A DNA stretch of 64,000 nt from Cladopsammia gracilis (GCA_022457155.1 JAJGOT010000090.1:682001-746000), one strand, 5' to 3'; positions 1-12,233 are shown, counted from the first letter of the stretch. Notes: generated from the sequence alone by a model not told the origin. Translations and numbers: made by a program.

Positions 1-3000
1 TGTTTTATCTCCAAAGATGGGTTCTAAAATATCTGAAGTAGCATCAACACAAGTGAATACAGAAAAAGAACGTCTTGAGCAGGACAAGTACATCGCTGAA
101 ACTGAAAAAAACCTGTATATCAAGGTATTCTTTAATCTAAAGCCTGGTTTCCATATGATCGCTACGATCGCTGCGATCGAAACGATCGCCGAAAAACGAT
201 ATATATGGAAACCAGGCTTTAGTTGTGTTATTAAGAGCGCATATCCTACGGAAGGAGAGACCTATTCTTAAAGGGATAAAATCCAGGTTGGTATATAGCG
301 TGTTTCATGAGCGAGTATGACCAGATTATGCTGTGTTCACATCAACACCCAAACAAAACACGTTTCCCGTAAACATGCTAGCAATTTCTTTGTTCACATT
401 TGTTGTTAATTTAAAAACACGTTTCACGCCGCTTGTATAATTTATGCTGTTTTACAAAACAAGCATATTATAATAACACTCGCGTAAAATATTTATAATT
501 TACACATGAACCGAAATAAAAAAGGGGTAAAACTCACTGTTGCATGCATGAATTGTCGTTTAATTTATTTTACCTCTCAATCCCTTCAGGAACGAGGGGC
601 ATTGCAGCGTTCAACAAAGAGACAACATTTGCGCTAACGTGTTTCGTCTGGCTTAGATCGATACTACTTTGTGATGTACCTCGTGTTTCGTCTGGCTTAG
701 ATCGATACTACTTCGTAAGGTACCTCGTGTTTCGTCTGGCTTAGATCGATACTACTTCGTGAGGTACCTCGTGTTTCGTCTGGCTTAGATCGATACTACT
801 TCGTGAGGTACCTTGTGTTTCGTCTGGCTTAGATCGATACTACTTCGTAAGGTACCTCGTGTTTCGTCTGGCTTAGATCGACACTACTTCGTGAGGTACC
901 TCGTGTTTCGTCTGGCCTAGATCGATACTACCTCGTGAGGTTGTTTTATGCTCAGAATAAACATTTTTCGATCATTATTCGCGCAATGTGCCGCCTGAAG
1001 TGAATAAATGTCTTAGTGAAACATGTTTCATTCATAATCAGACTAAACATGTTTCGCCCTAGTGTGAACACAATATAAAAAGATGATAAGAAGTACAGTC
1101 AAACCTGTATATAACGGTCACCCTTGGGAAATGGCTAGGTGACCGTTAATATACAGGGTGACCGCCATATACAGGGCAGTTATATACAGGCTTGACTGTA
1201 GTTTCCCCACTTGTTTTAAAATTTAGTTAACGTTTGAGCTACGTTTGTTTGTGTTTAGGGAATTAAATTTGAAGAGGAAAAGATGACGAGCATCCTTGAA
1301 AGTCTTGATGTAACGCTTGGTGATGCATATGAAGCGGGACAATTTAATAAAGCGGACTTTTTGGCGGTGCTTCAGGGAGTAGTAGGATTTTACAAAGCCA
1401 TAAGAGACCAAAGCCCGTCAGATTTTATTGACCAGGCCCTCAGTCTTGCTGATTCACAGCGCGGGAAAAAATGTCTCAAAAAGCTTTCTTCATATCGGGA
1501 CAGTATCAAAAAATGGCTCACTTTCGGAGAGAATTACCAACCCCTTGAAGATTCCAGCCAATTGGACTTTGATCAACTCGACGTTTCATCAATTCCAGAA
1601 ATTATGACGGTAGAATTCTTAATTTGTTGTGTAGACCGAGTAGTTATAACAAGCCTGGGGAAGATGATATCTTTCATTTAAAGTACATATGAAGTAATTT
1701 TTTATTTTGTCTTTTTTGGAGACTATTATGTCTTTATTACGAAATGATAAAAGAAACTTGTCAGAAAAAAAAATTAAGGCCTCTTTCTTGCCGTCCAAAG
1801 TAGCACAATTTGCAGAAATCAGTGTCCCGGAGACTGGGAACGAGTTGTCGATATCCATGGCGTTGATGACGTAGAAAATACTTGAGATTCATTCTTTTGT
1901 ATGCTCACAGTGTGTTTTGTTCCATTTCTTCAAAAGAATGTCAGACTGTGATGAAGTTATGTCTTGTACAGAGTCTCTGTCAGACAAACAGACAGAAAGT
2001 CGCCGGCCGAGGCCGAGGCAGAAGATTTCTCGCCATTTGAAGTATTTTCCACGTCACAGCCTTGTTTAGCCGCACGCTCGATAGAGGCACTTACTTGCGG
2101 AAAATTCAAAACTTTCAAGCCGAATAATTTTACAATGGGAAGGATGTTTTCGATGAAACCCACAAATTTAGATAACTAAAAGAAAGTAAAGCACTATCAA
2201 ACCATGGAAATTCTTTTTTTACTTCTTATGCACTTTAAGTGGTCGTACTCAGTGACTTAAGAAACATCTTAACAACACAATAAACAAAAGAAAAGTAAAC
2301 CAACTGGCATGAACATTTTCTATAACGATGAAGATCCCTCGCGGCCGACCTCTCGCGGCGTTCGGCCGTCTAGGATTTCCACTGATACCATTGAACAATT
2401 CAGTTTCCCCTTTAGGTTTTAACTGTTAAGGCCTATTTACACGCTGCGATTTGTCGGGCCGATTTGTCGGCCACGACAAATCGTGCGCGCGCTCTTTGTA
2501 CAGTGCAAGCATTGTACATGAATTTTTTTTTATTTTAAAACTTTTCTGCTAAGAACTTCTTGAAAAACAAATGATATCCAATAGGTTATTTAGGTTGTTA
2601 TTAGTTTAAATACTGCAGATATAATTTGTTTTGCGTGATTTCTTGTCCAGATTGCGTTTTCGTTCTTAAAATCGGGCCCGACACGCGAAAATCTGTGAAG
2701 CGATCACAGATTTTTTCCGAATCGGCCGACATGTCGACTGAAATCGCGCGCGCATTGGGTCGCCATTTACACGCGCCGATTTGCTTCACGATTTCTCGGG
2801 GCCGACAAATCGGCACGACAAATCGCAGGGTGTAAATAGGCCTTTAAGGTTGTTCAAATTTGTAGAGATAACGAAGAGATGGTACAAACTTCATAACCCA
2901 AATTTCACGAGGACGTGAGAATAAAGTTTCATCATGTTCACAGAAAACACGTTTGATCTTTAAGAAAATTCATAGATGCCAAAGAGCAACACAATACCAT

Positions 3001-6000
3001 CTCTACTCGACAAACAAATTAATTAAACTATTTCGCATTGACATTGAAAGTCATGTGACAGTGAAATTAAAATGAAATTAAAATGAATCAACTCTCTTTC
3101 GTAACCTGGGTCACTTTCTTATTATTGCAAAGTATCATATTTGCGGACATGGTGTTGTGTTCCTATTGTGTTCTATAGTTTTCCAATACCCTCCCGTATT
3201 GGGGTTAAAAAAAATACGCCCCCTGCTTGAAAACGTGCATGGCAAAATGAAACATGTTCAAACAATTAAATTACATTTCCTTTGCTTATTCCACGTCAAG
3301 GCAAATCTTGAGATTAACAAGGAAGAGTTTACCAAGGAATTGGTGTGCCTGTTGGAAGAAGCTTCATTGCCTACTGACATAGCAGCCTTTAAAGCAGAGG
3401 TGGAGTCATTTTTCATCGCAGGAGCGGCTCGTATTGACCTGATAGGAAAAGTTATGGACCTGGATAATGATATCGGGGGATATTTGTTTGATATTCCGCT
3501 TCTTGAAGAAACCAAGAATGCAATAAATGAGGTTGGAAACTCAGAAGGTGCGGATCTACGTGTATATAGGGCGGGCAATCTAGCAGCTCTCGTAAGGTCT
3601 CACACCATTGGTTCGATACCCTTCGAGAGAACAATAGAACAAACAACACAACAATGGACCCTAGCCCTAAAAACAATAGCAGCTGTTTTTTACAAGGCCA
3701 ATGAAAATAAAGGTTTCTGAGAGCTGCTACACTACCGTATATGGCAGTTATGTCCAGGATTGCTAATAATAATTAGATGCATGACAAATTTAATAAGCGT
3801 CACAAAGTGTCCTCTTGCTCTTCTATTCAACTCCAACATCACTTCCAGTGCCGTAGCCAGACCAAACGGCCAACTGAGGCAGCCGACCGCCGAAGGCGGG
3901 AGTTGCTAGGGGGGTTCGGGGGCATGCTCCCCCCCCCCGAGAAATTTTGAAATTTAGTCTCTCGGAAATGCGATTTGCAGCGTTTTCTGGGCCTTTCGGT
4001 AACTTTTTTTCGAGTAAATTTAAGTGGAATTTAAAAACCAATATTCCGAAACAAGCTACATAATCTGGGTGACCGCTAACCTCGCCAATGGTTTTGATCA
4101 GTATTTGTTCAAAAAAAATTTGAGTTAACGTACGTAGCCCCTTGAGATCGATGATATGGTAATTTTTTCATAGTATACTGACTGAATTGCTGAATTCTTT
4201 GTAATATCATGATGCGTTAAAAATATATATTATGTAAAATAAAAAGGATCGGCGAATTTCGTCAAAATTTTACCGAGGCGAGTGCCTCGGTTGGCCTCAT
4301 ACTAGCTACGGCGCTGACTTCAGATAATAAACGTCATGAAGTGTCCCCTAAATTCTGCTTTTTAAGTAAAGATAAACAGGTGCGTTTACCCTAACTTAAA
4401 AACAACACTAACACTAATGCTTACCTTACATTTCAAAAAAGATAGTTAACACTTAGACTTAATGGGACACTTCGTGTTGGAGATCAAAATTTGTCATGCA
4501 TTTAATTATCTGCAATCCTGGACATAAGTAATATGTGGTTGATTTATCGATTTTTCTAGTAAATTTGTGGCGTTTGAAAACCTGAAGAAGCACTCTCTCG
4601 AGTTTTATCAAGCTAACAGTTAAAGGGGCTATGTCACCTATTCTTAGTATCAATTTGAAAAGCCAAAAAACATATTTGTTTTGACGAAAACCTATAACTA
4701 ATGGTCCAGTTTTGTTAACAAACACTCTACCAGTGCACAGAAACTAGTATTCGTTATCTTTGGCAGTAGATGGCCAGGATGGAAATGGATTGCAACTTGA
4801 GATAATTGGCCAATTTTCTCAAGTTCCTGTAAAGTGTCGTGGAAAAATCGCAGAAAAACTTTGCTTTGTTCTTCCTTAAAGAAATGACTTGTTATTTTCT
4901 TCTTGGTGTTTCGAGAGCAATTTAATGTTTGAGCAAAGGTACTTTGTCAACTTTTTGGTGAATTTTGACCGAAACACAGCAAAATCTGAGGAAAACGAAG
5001 GAGTGAATCGCGAAAATCACACAATTAAAGGGTCGATTGCTTCAAGCTTGCTTAATTGCCTTGAAATTAAAGAAAGAAACAAAAAGGCCAAAAGTGTTAA
5101 AAGCATAGAAATCATAACTAAAGAGAAAAAATAACGGCTGAAAAACGTTTACAATAATGGTAATTTCTATATCTCGATCGCTTGTCACTCACTGAAATTT
5201 GATGATAATCCACTACCGTCTGATACCGAAAAGTAAGCCAAAAGCTTTCTCGTGAATACAAACGTTTGGATCCTCTCTCCTCTAGACGGTTTCCTTTACC
5301 AACCCCGTCTACTTTTAATTAATGTCTAAGATATTGCAAAAACGTCTGGTGTGAACTGAACTATACTCTATTTGTCTAATGGCCTTTTCTATATTTTGTT
5401 TAAGACACTCCTCTAAGCACAGCCCTTCGGCAGAACTTCCTGGATTATCTACTCAGTACATACAGAGCACTAGAGCGATCATTTATGAGAAACCTCTGCG
5501 AGCTTCACAAAGCTTTCGTATTTCGTACACTGTGGGAAGGAAACAATCCGCTGGCCTCGTTTCAACGTGTGGCCAGTGAGAGTGCATTGGGGACTGGGCG
5601 ACTTAATGGAGCTGTTCAGCTTACAGGAGTGCTACAAAACATGAAACGAATTCAAGATAAAGCCGTGAAGTGTTTTACCAACAACATTTACGCCACTGGC
5701 ATAAAGAAATGGTCTTTTAACCTCGAGAGAGATAAGATGGTAAGTATTAGCTATGCTTTTAGCAATAGGCCTTTATCACGCGGCGGCTAGTTGACTCCCC
5801 GGGAGAATAAAATACTTTGTTTGTGCCCGTCCAGCCTCGCAGTGAAAAAGTTGAAAACGAGGTTGGGCGGGAATAAATCTCTTGTTTTTATACAAAATAG
5901 CGGGGCGTGATAAAGGCCTTTTGATCATTTTACAGTTTTGTGCTTAGTACCCTGGCCTTTGTGTGAAAGTGAGGCTGGAGTTGACTTTGTTTTGATAGAA

Positions 6001-6436
6001 ACCTTCCTCTTTTCATATGTAAATCATGTTAGCATAAGAACAACATGATTTACATATGAAAAAAGGAAGGTTTCTATCAAAACAACTTCAACCTCAGCCT
6101 CACTTCCACACAAAGGCCAGATTACTAAGTAGACAACTGTAAATTAGTCTATTGTGCTACCACTGTTTTGGCATAAATTTGGTGAAACGAGCACTTCTTG
6201 ACGTAACAGCTCTGAAATAAAGACTGCCAGTATAAAAAGCATCTTTTGGGCTATGTTACTATTATTAGAGTTACTTTAAAATCCTAAAAGACATACTGTA
6301 AAATGCCGGTTATTCGCCCCCTTCCCCCCCCCCCCCCCGCCACGCTTATAAGCCACACGGTTAATTTTACGGTAATTTTATCGATGGAAATCCAACAATA
6401 GTGATTCAGTTTTTTTAATTCCTCTAGAACTCTAGT

Positions 6437-6470
<34 letters not shown>

Positions 6471-9400
6471 GGGTTCTAAGAGTAAGCGGACAACATTTGC
6501 GAAAGCGAGCAACAATTTTGGCGTCAGAGGGTAACATTAATTGCATTGTTACCCGCTAGCGCACGTAATCAGACCGTGACAAAAGGTGGCATGATCATGA
6601 TGCGATTGATGTTTTCCTCGAGTGCTCGGCGCGTTTTTCAAACGGTGTTATGTTTTTTGTGTTGCTATATAATAAATCACTTAATGACTGATCCCTCGGG
6701 AAACAGTGAATTTTGTTTCCCTTGAATTTTGGGAAACAAAATTCACTGTTTCCCTCGGGACCAGTGATTAAGTGTTTATTATTTAAGTTTCAAAGGTATT
6801 TAGCGCGCAGTGCTAATTAGGGACACTTTCCCGATCCAATTGGAATAGACAATATTCGTATTCTCGGTATTGAACTGGAACTAGCTTGCAATGGAGGCTC
6901 ATGCGGGGGAATATCATTAAAAATATTTGCATGTGAAAAGAATTCCCCGCATGAGCCTCGTCTGCAAGCTAGTTTCAGTTCAATACCGAGAATACGAATA
7001 TCGTCTATTTGGAAGTGTTGGTTTTTGAGGAGAGGGGAAAACCGGAGTATCCGGAGAAAAACCTCTCTGAGCAAGGAGAGAACCAACAACAAAGTCAATC
7101 CACATATGACGCAGGGCCGGGAATCGAACCCAGGCCACATTGGTGGGAGGCGAGTACTCTCACCACTATACCACCCCTGCTCCCCACTACACCACCCCTG
7201 GGTCAGTTTTGACTCAAAAACGTCACAATCTCCATAACATAGCTTCTTTAAGAATAACATTTGAGTCCTTCGAGACGTCTCAGGAATTTTAGGCAAATGC
7301 TATAAAGCAACGATTATTTTCCGTGGAATGTTTACCAGGACATTCTACAAAGAATTTCCCCCTCTTGACTCGCGATCATAAAAATAGCTCCTTTCTGTGT
7401 GAATATTAATCTGCTTTTCTTGTTTCGTTACTTAAATTTCAGATGTTTCAACAACTCGCTGAAGGGTATACAAGATTCAGCCTCAATATTGATCGCAGCT
7501 GTGAAAGTTGTTACAATCTACGGTTACTGAAAGTAAGAAAGGGAAGAAATGAAACAGACTCTATTTTTTAGTTCAATAAAAAGAACATTTTATTAAATCA
7601 AATACGCCTGTGGCTTCGCCTCTTTATGTTAGGCTTTGTAAAAAACATAATTTTTGTTAACTTTTCTCAGATATTTATTGAACTTGCTGGCGCAAAAAAG
7701 CAGCCCACTGCTGTCCCTGCCACGGTTCGTCTTCAAGTACGTCATCTGAGCGCGTCTTATTTCCGCGCTGGCGACAACACCATCAAGCAATACCGTCAAC
7801 CTGTTGGCTCATACAGGAACATCGAGTTTGACCGGTTTTCTGTTACTAAGAATACGAAGTGTAAAAAAGACAAGGCAAAAGGAAGTGAGTAGCTTGTGAA
7901 TGGCCTCTTTTTTTACAATGATAAAAATATGTATATTACCGGTAGTTTCTTGGTGTTGCGGATGGTGTGATCACCAAATGACGTAAAACAAAAGATTCAA
8001 AACACACTGAACAATACCCACACCACAACACAAAAGCTAACTAACAATGGCTTCCGCAACACCAAGAAACACCCATATTACCTTATTATAGGAAATTAAC
8101 AATGCACTTTATTAACGCGATTTTACAAAATTCGCGTTAATTTAATGTATCTTAATTAATGTCGATGTAAATTTAATGCATGCTATTTTACAACATTGTT
8201 ATTTTAAAGCACCTTTATTTCATTACAAAACCTTATTAGTTTATGACTCCTCTATTGGCTTTCACGGAGGCTTTGAAAGATCTTTTGAATTGATAGGGTC
8301 TAGTTAGGCTTCAAAACCAAATTTTCGGCTTTAAAAAAAAACTTAGAAACATCCGTGCACTTGTCTTGGAAGCCAAAACGCAGTTTGGCGTTCAGAAATG
8401 TAAAGTGCGAGTTTGCAGAATTATGAAAATCGCGTAAATAAAGCAAGATGTTTATCGAAAAATTCGCGTTAATTTAATGCATGTTAACCTAACTTTTGAA
8501 AAATTCGCGTTAATTTAGTGTAACGTAAATTTTCTTCGCGTTGTCAACGTGCATTGTTAATTTCACTTTCAAGAGTGCCAAAATTCAAAATTTTTTGTGG
8601 CTAAAATTTATTTTTACTCAATTCTTTCTGAAAAATTGTTCGTACCAGCATATTTTTTCTGGCTAAATAACACCATTAAAGGTACCAGATAGAGGTTATT
8701 GTCGATTCACACCCGGGGGGGGGGGGGGGGGGGCTGTGGGGGACTCCCATATAAAAATGACGGGAGTGCTCGTCGAAAATGTTCGAAAAACACCCTAAAA
8801 GGTACTGGAATCTCGTTTGATAGGCGTGGCTCATAAGAATTTTTACCCCTCAGAGGAACCAATTCCAAAACAACACATGTCATATTCTGTCATATTTTTT
8901 CGGCTCATACCTTTAAAGGTACCGCGATTATTCTAACGGTAGTCATTTTAGATTTTAGTACCCTAAGCGGTTCCAATCTACAAATTTTGACCCCTAATCG
9001 GTACGACGAGCACCCCCGTCATCATTTTTATATGGGAGTCCCCCCCCCCAGGATTTACACACCCTTGGTGGTACCAAAAAATGGTAAGAGGACCAACCCC
9101 GTTTCTTTTATATGGGAAACCTCCCCGGAACCATCACACCTTTTAGCTTCTCTCTCTCTCTCTCCCCCCTATTTAGAATGTTCCTTGTTTTGCCTTACCA
9201 AGGACGATTCTCGTTGGCAGCCAATGTGTAATAACCAACTGACCGAGGGTGGAAGTTCCAACCAGGATCGATTGCTGGGAATGGAGGAATGCAAAAGTCC
9301 ATTTGGTATTTATGAGCTTAAGATTCCTGTGGATGAAAACCTGAGGTGTGGTAACAACAAGATCACAAGCACCAACTGCAAAGATCTTGATGTAAGTTGC

Positions 9401-10612
9401 AAAGCCTGGGGGGGGTACTCCCATATATGAGCTATATAGGTATGTGCCGCTGTGAAGGGTATGGTTTTCAGGCAGTTTAGTCTAGGATAGGGTATAGTAA
9501 TCAGAGATTTTTGGTCTTGAATAGGATATCATTTTCCGCGAAACTGATCAGTTGCGTGAAGAATTTATTCTGGACAAGGTTTACTGGCAAATGACATTTA
9601 AAAATCGGTACGGCAGGCAGTACAGCATTTTTACTGACTCCTGTTAACTAATAACTGTGATAGTGAACGATTTTCTGGAAAATAGCGAGTCTGGAATAGG
9701 TCTAGGATAGGATAGGGTTTTTCGGTGTTTAGCCTAGAATAGGGTTGCAAAATGCAGCTAAAATGGTCTAGTATAGGTTTAGGGTCTCAGAGTCCCAGCG
9801 GCACACCCCCACCCAAAAATTTGCAGAGTACCCCCTCCCCCCCGGGTTCCTGGCGAATCGCTCTTAAAAGTAGCGCTAGTATTACGATCAGGAAAGGTAG
9901 ATGCTAAACTAAGGTGGCATTGGGTTACAAGTTCGCCTGTTTAGAAGTCACCACATCCCCCAGTCTCCTTCACAAGCAGGATTCGTTTAAGGACCAGTAG
10001 CAGTACAATGTATTACGGAGCGAGATGTTTAGATTACCCGTGTCTCCCTCACTAGCAGCGTACCATATGTTTAAGGACTGGCAGCAGTAATTATAAAGGG
10101 TATGGGATAGTGCGAAGTTTAGATAACCCCTGGTTCCCTCACCAGCAGGATATGTTTAAGGACCGGCAGTAGTAAAGGATATGGGAAATGAAAAGTTTAA
10201 AGTCCCCCAGTTTCTCTTCCCCAGCAAGATATGTTTAGGGACCGGCAGCAGTAAAGGGTATGAGATACTGCGTAGTTTAGTATAGGCTAACCCTGGTTCC
10301 CTCACCAGCAGGATATGCTCAGAAGTAGTAAAGTAGTCAACCACGACTTCTAATAGTTTGCGTCCTTACAGCACATCTCATGTACTAGCATTTAACCACT
10401 CTTGCTGAAACCCAAATAATGTGTTATTGAGAGAATGTTTTTTCTTATAGCTAACTAAGTTCACCAGGATGAACGTATGGACCCAATTCTTTTACTGGAC
10501 AGACCAGTATCCCACAGGACCAGATGACCGCATCTGCAAGGTACCCTCAAGCAAAAAGAATCAAATAGCGGATATTGTCCATCATTTCCCCGACGGTGAA
10601 GATATATGTTGA
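1..10612 (+). CDS. Multi-exon gene of unknown function, 3' part (5' end outside window)
   Basis: I do not recognise this protein. Nine exons can be joined by eye: 1-124, 1259-1609, 1823-1870, 3301-3712, 5405-5739, 7443-7532, 7671-7884, 9177-9391 and 10451-10612 (stop TGA). Every junction has GT and AG and the phases agree: phase 0 for most, phase 1 across 3712/5405 and 7884/9177. The product is about 649 residues from the window edge. The first half (exons 1-5) is rich in Leu, Ala, Glu and Lys and looks mainly helical, with no obvious membrane segment. The last exons carry scattered cysteines, including a CESC motif in the 7443 exon, and the chain ends in GEDIC. An AATAAA lies at 10666-10671. 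The 48-bp exon at 1823-1870 and the weak donor at 3712 (AAAG|GTTTCT) are the least certain parts; skipping the short exon also keeps phase. The introns are full of MITEs and tandem repeats. The coding exons are open throughout, so this is probably a functional gene. Confidence 0.7.
139..220. mobile_element. Short palindromic MITE, TA target duplication
   Basis: Termini AAAGCCTGGTTTCCATAT and its reverse complement face each other across a GATCG-rich centre of about 45 bp. TA flanks both ends, as for Tc1/mariner-type insertions. It lies in the first visible intron of the left gene. Confidence 0.75.
638..942. repeat. 44-bp tandem repeat, about 7 copies
   Basis: The unit starts with CGTGTTTCGTCTGGCTTAGA and ends GAGGTACCT. 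Copies begin at 638, 682, 726, 770, 814, 858 and 902 with exact 44-bp spacing and only a few substitutions. It is an intronic minisatellite. Confidence 0.95.
1096..1198. mobile_element. Miniature pogo/Tigger-like element
   Basis: The ends read CAGTCAAACCTGTATATAAC and its near reverse complement, flanked by TA on both sides. The interior repeats pieces of the end (GGTGACCG, ATATACAGGG). The CAGT start and TA duplication fit the Tc1/mariner-pogo superfamily. Related ends occur at 17071 and 17964. Confidence 0.75.
2429..2843. mobile_element. PIF/Harbinger-like MITE with TTA target duplication
   Basis: Ends AGGCCTATTTACAC and the reverse complement, extended by a degenerate arm rich in GATTTGTCGG. 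TTA lies directly outside both ends (2426-2428 and 2844-2846). A 3-bp TWA duplication and GGC-type ends fit PIF/Harbinger. The GCGATTTGTCG-rich interior resembles the cluster at 20.0-20.8 kb. It sits in an intron of the left gene. Confidence 0.75.
3748..4528. repeat. Nested inverted-repeat element
   Basis: Outer arms of about 65 bp (3748-3812 and 4463-4528; TTATGTCCAGGATTGC, then TGCATGACAAAT and GTGTCC) are inverted copies. Inside lies a second inverted pair: CAGTGCCGTAGCCAGA near 3849 against CTAGCTACGGCGCTG near 4301, each followed by a GGCCAAC-GAGGC stretch. This looks like one MITE inserted in another. It lies in the intron between the exons at 3301-3712 and 5405-5739. Confidence 0.6.
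5767..5920. mobile_element. Short MITE with AGGCCTTTATCACGC ends
   Basis: A 15-bp perfect terminal inverted repeat, AGGCCTTTATCACGC, bounds about 150 bp. No clear target duplication was seen. It lies just downstream of the donor at 5740 in the left gene. Confidence 0.6.
5931..6141. mobile_element. Long-hairpin MITE (TACAGTT family)
   Basis: Two arms of about 95 bp are almost fully complementary, running from TACAGTT and CTGGCCTTTGTGTG inward to the centre near 6035. A diverged relative lies at 13463-13687. Confidence 0.75.
6319..6471. repeat. Poly-C tract and TAAC microsatellite
   Basis: A C-rich run ending in a long C homopolymer lies near 6319-6340. Nine or so TAAC/AACT tetranucleotides follow at about 6434-6471. 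Both are intronic. Confidence 0.9.
6480..6785. repeat. Dispersed repeat, copy 1 (reverse copy at 58.7 kb)
   Basis: Shares blocks such as GTGACAAAAGGTGGCATGAT, GAGTGCTCGGCGCGTTTTTC and CCCTCGGGAAACAGTGAATT with 58680-58990, in the opposite orientation. It contains an inner hairpin built on AAACAGTGAATTTTGTTTCC. Confidence 0.8.
6838..7013. mobile_element. Hairpin MITE
   Basis: Arms of about 70 bp are inverted copies (ATTCGTATTCTCGGTATTGA, GCTTGCA, GAGGCTCATGCGGGG) around a centre near 6925. It abuts the 3' end of the SINE that follows. Confidence 0.75.
7014..7180 (-). mobile_element. tRNA-derived SINE (tRNA-Gly-like head)
   Basis: Read on the minus strand, 7180 to about 7110 looks like a tRNA: GCAGGGG acceptor strand, A box TGGTATAGTGGTGAGAGTA, B box GGTTCGATTCC and CCCTGC closing the acceptor stem. 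The anticodon stem does not pair well and the loop would read CCC, so it is not a working tRNA-Gly. A conserved-looking body follows (CTCTCCTTGCTCAGAGAGG, CCGGATACTCCGG, CCCCTCTCCTC). This is the usual plan of a tRNA-derived SINE with an internal RNA polymerase III promoter. Confidence 0.8.
7946..8069. mobile_element. MITE with 18-bp inverted ends
   Basis: GTTTCTTGGTGTTGCGGA at the left is matched by TCCGCAACACCAAGAAAC at the right. The interior is A-rich. It follows directly after the donor at 7885 of the left gene. Confidence 0.7.
8091..8565. mobile_element. MITE with internal GCGTTAATTTA repeats
   Basis: Ends GAAATTAACAATGCAC and GTGCATTGTTAATTTC. The interior holds several copies of a TTCGCGTTAATTTAATG-like motif in both orientations. 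Intronic. Confidence 0.7.
8711..9052. mobile_element. CCCGGGGG-type MITE
   Basis: Starts with a G homopolymer and GGACTCCCATATAAAAATGA; ends with TTTTTATATGGGAGTCCCCC. The arms also share GACGAGCAC. It belongs to a family with G-rich ends and a CTCCCATATA motif seen at 9406, 18660, 45325, 50229 and 54375. Confidence 0.7.
9406..9846. mobile_element. CCCGGGGG-type MITE, GTGCCGCTG subfamily
   Basis: Left end GGGGGGGGTACTCCCATATA then GTGCCGCTG. Right end CAGCGGCACACCCCCACCC then AGTACCCCCTCCCCCCCGGG. The interior is AT-rich with ATAGGGTATAG-like runs. It begins a few bases after the donor at 9392. Confidence 0.75.
9980..10330. repeat. Degenerate tandem repeat of about 82 bp
   Basis: GTTTAAGGACCRGCAGCAGTA-like units begin at 9984, 10069, 10154 and 10233, with a partial fifth copy. 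Spacing is 85, 85, 79 and about 81 bp. It lies in the last intron of the left gene. Confidence 0.85.
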
Positions 10613-10809
10613 TCTATAAACCGCGCCTTCATCTTAATCTATTATTGTAACGTTCGTATGAAAGAAATAAACTTCAGCTATGTTGCGATTCATCTTGAAA
10701 ACCTTTTTTCTGTTGACCTGTACATGTTCACCTGATTTATTTTGGTTAACCAGGCGTAAAAGTCCTGTTAAACATTGTTCAATCTCCGCTAACGACTCCA
10801 ACCCACGGA

Positions 10810-11340
10810 AAAGGGTACTCTTTTTAGGCTGGAGGTATATAAAAGGGTAGTGATTTCACAAGTTGAAGTATAGAAAATGGTAAGGAAAACTACCATCAAG
10901 ATACATAAAAAAGGGCCTTTCAATATATCTCAAACAGACGCTAGTGGTTCTACTCATGGTGGTAACGCTTGACGTTAGTTTTCGTGGATATCGTTCCTTG
11001 GGTTTAGTTCAAGGGTATAGTAAATACACCTTATTTGAGTTGCGTAGTATTTTTTCGAGCCCCGCAGAGGCGAGAGAAAATGCGAGGAATGAATAAAATG
11101 CCCGCACGTATTATCTGTTAAACCATCGAATAAGGAATTTATTATTCGACTGAAATTCGTTTTATACCAGGATACTAAGGTGTAATACGGCAATATACTG
11201 TGTAATACGCTGGGATATTTTGCTTTTAATGTTCTCTTTCTCTTATAAGGAAAAATGACGTCACAGCCGCATAATAAAGAGATGCAGTGTTTCTTTTGTA
11301 GGTATATGAAAGGGTTACCTATTCTTTTAAAAACGGTATA
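10810..11340. repeat. Dispersed repeat with AAAGGGTA motifs
   Basis: AGGCTGGAGGTATATAAAAG followed by a GTTGAAGTATA block matches, in reverse, the right part of the MITE at 50229-50655. A further piece occurs at 11299-11335. It is an old copy of the same family. No gene is seen from 10672 to this point. Confidence 0.55.
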
Positions 11341-11343
11341 TTT

Positions 11344-11437
11344 AACAACTATTCACCGAAGTGGAGGTGGGTAGTGGTGGATATTGCGGCTCGGTAAATA
11401 TCCAACACTACCCACCTACACTAAGGTGAATAGTTGT
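11344..11437. mobile_element. Small hairpin MITE
   Basis: AACAACTATTCACC is matched by GGTGAATAGTTGTT, and the inner arms share GGTGGGTAGTG and CACTACCCACC. The whole hairpin is about 94 bp. No supported gene was seen between 11438 and 12233. Confidence 0.75.
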
Positions 11438-12233
11438 TTTAGTATATACTGAAATTAAATTTTGTTTACCGACTTTAACGGTTTTTGGCGAGAAAAGACT
11501 GAAAACTGTCCGTATGTAAGAATGGGGTGTCCGAATAAAGCCGGTGTCCGTAGAGCGAGCTTCCGCTGTATTGTTTTCCCATATAATTTTAGTGTCTTTA
11601 AAGGAAACTTAATGTGAAAGCTAAAATACAGCTTGAGATTTTCGGTTCTTTTAGCTAAATACTTCGGTGACAGAAAAAAAAATCGACACCGGATAAATTT
11701 CTGCTGCCTGCTTGCGAGATACTACATAAGGAGAATTCACCCCAACATAGAAAGCTTTATGAAATACCTTAAATCAGTTTATGATAGCCCGATTGAATCC
11801 ACGTCCGCTGTTCCACCAAAGAAATGGAATCTCATTGCCGCAATGTTTTAAAGATATTCATAAACCTGTAAACCCTTGGTAACTTTGCTTATGTAGCATC
11901 ATCACAAGCCTTGCTGACCAGAGTTCTTGCAGTTTTCCGTAAACACAGTATTGTTCTAAAGACTTTTGTTGTAACGTTTATTTTTTTTGCCTTTTGTTTG
12001 TTACACACAAAGCACTGTTTTTGCTTTTTCTTTCTTTACTTCCTAGCTATTTTTAATATATATTCTAAACTATAATCTAGTAATGATTATTATGTTAATA
12101 AAAGTTAGAAAAGAAAACTTTGAGGAAAAGGAATCTTATCGCAGGAAATTACTAGTAGCCTGATAATTGATAATTTGATAATTTATTTATTTCGCCATTT
12201 CACACAATTACATGACATAGTAGAATTACAAAT

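Noticed and set aside
638..942. Possible CRISPR-like array
   Set aside because: Units are contiguous without unique spacers, and the window is eukaryotic.
7110..7180. Functional tRNA-Gly gene
   Set aside because: The anticodon stem does not pair and a SINE body follows; it is a tRNA-derived repeat head.
6817..7296. 159-codon minus-strand frame
   Set aside because: It spans a hairpin MITE and the SINE, so its codons come from repeats.
11633..11851. 72-codon plus-strand frame as an extra exon downstream of the left gene
   Set aside because: The composition is acceptable but no acceptor or partner exon fits, and the left gene already ends with a stop and AATAAA.
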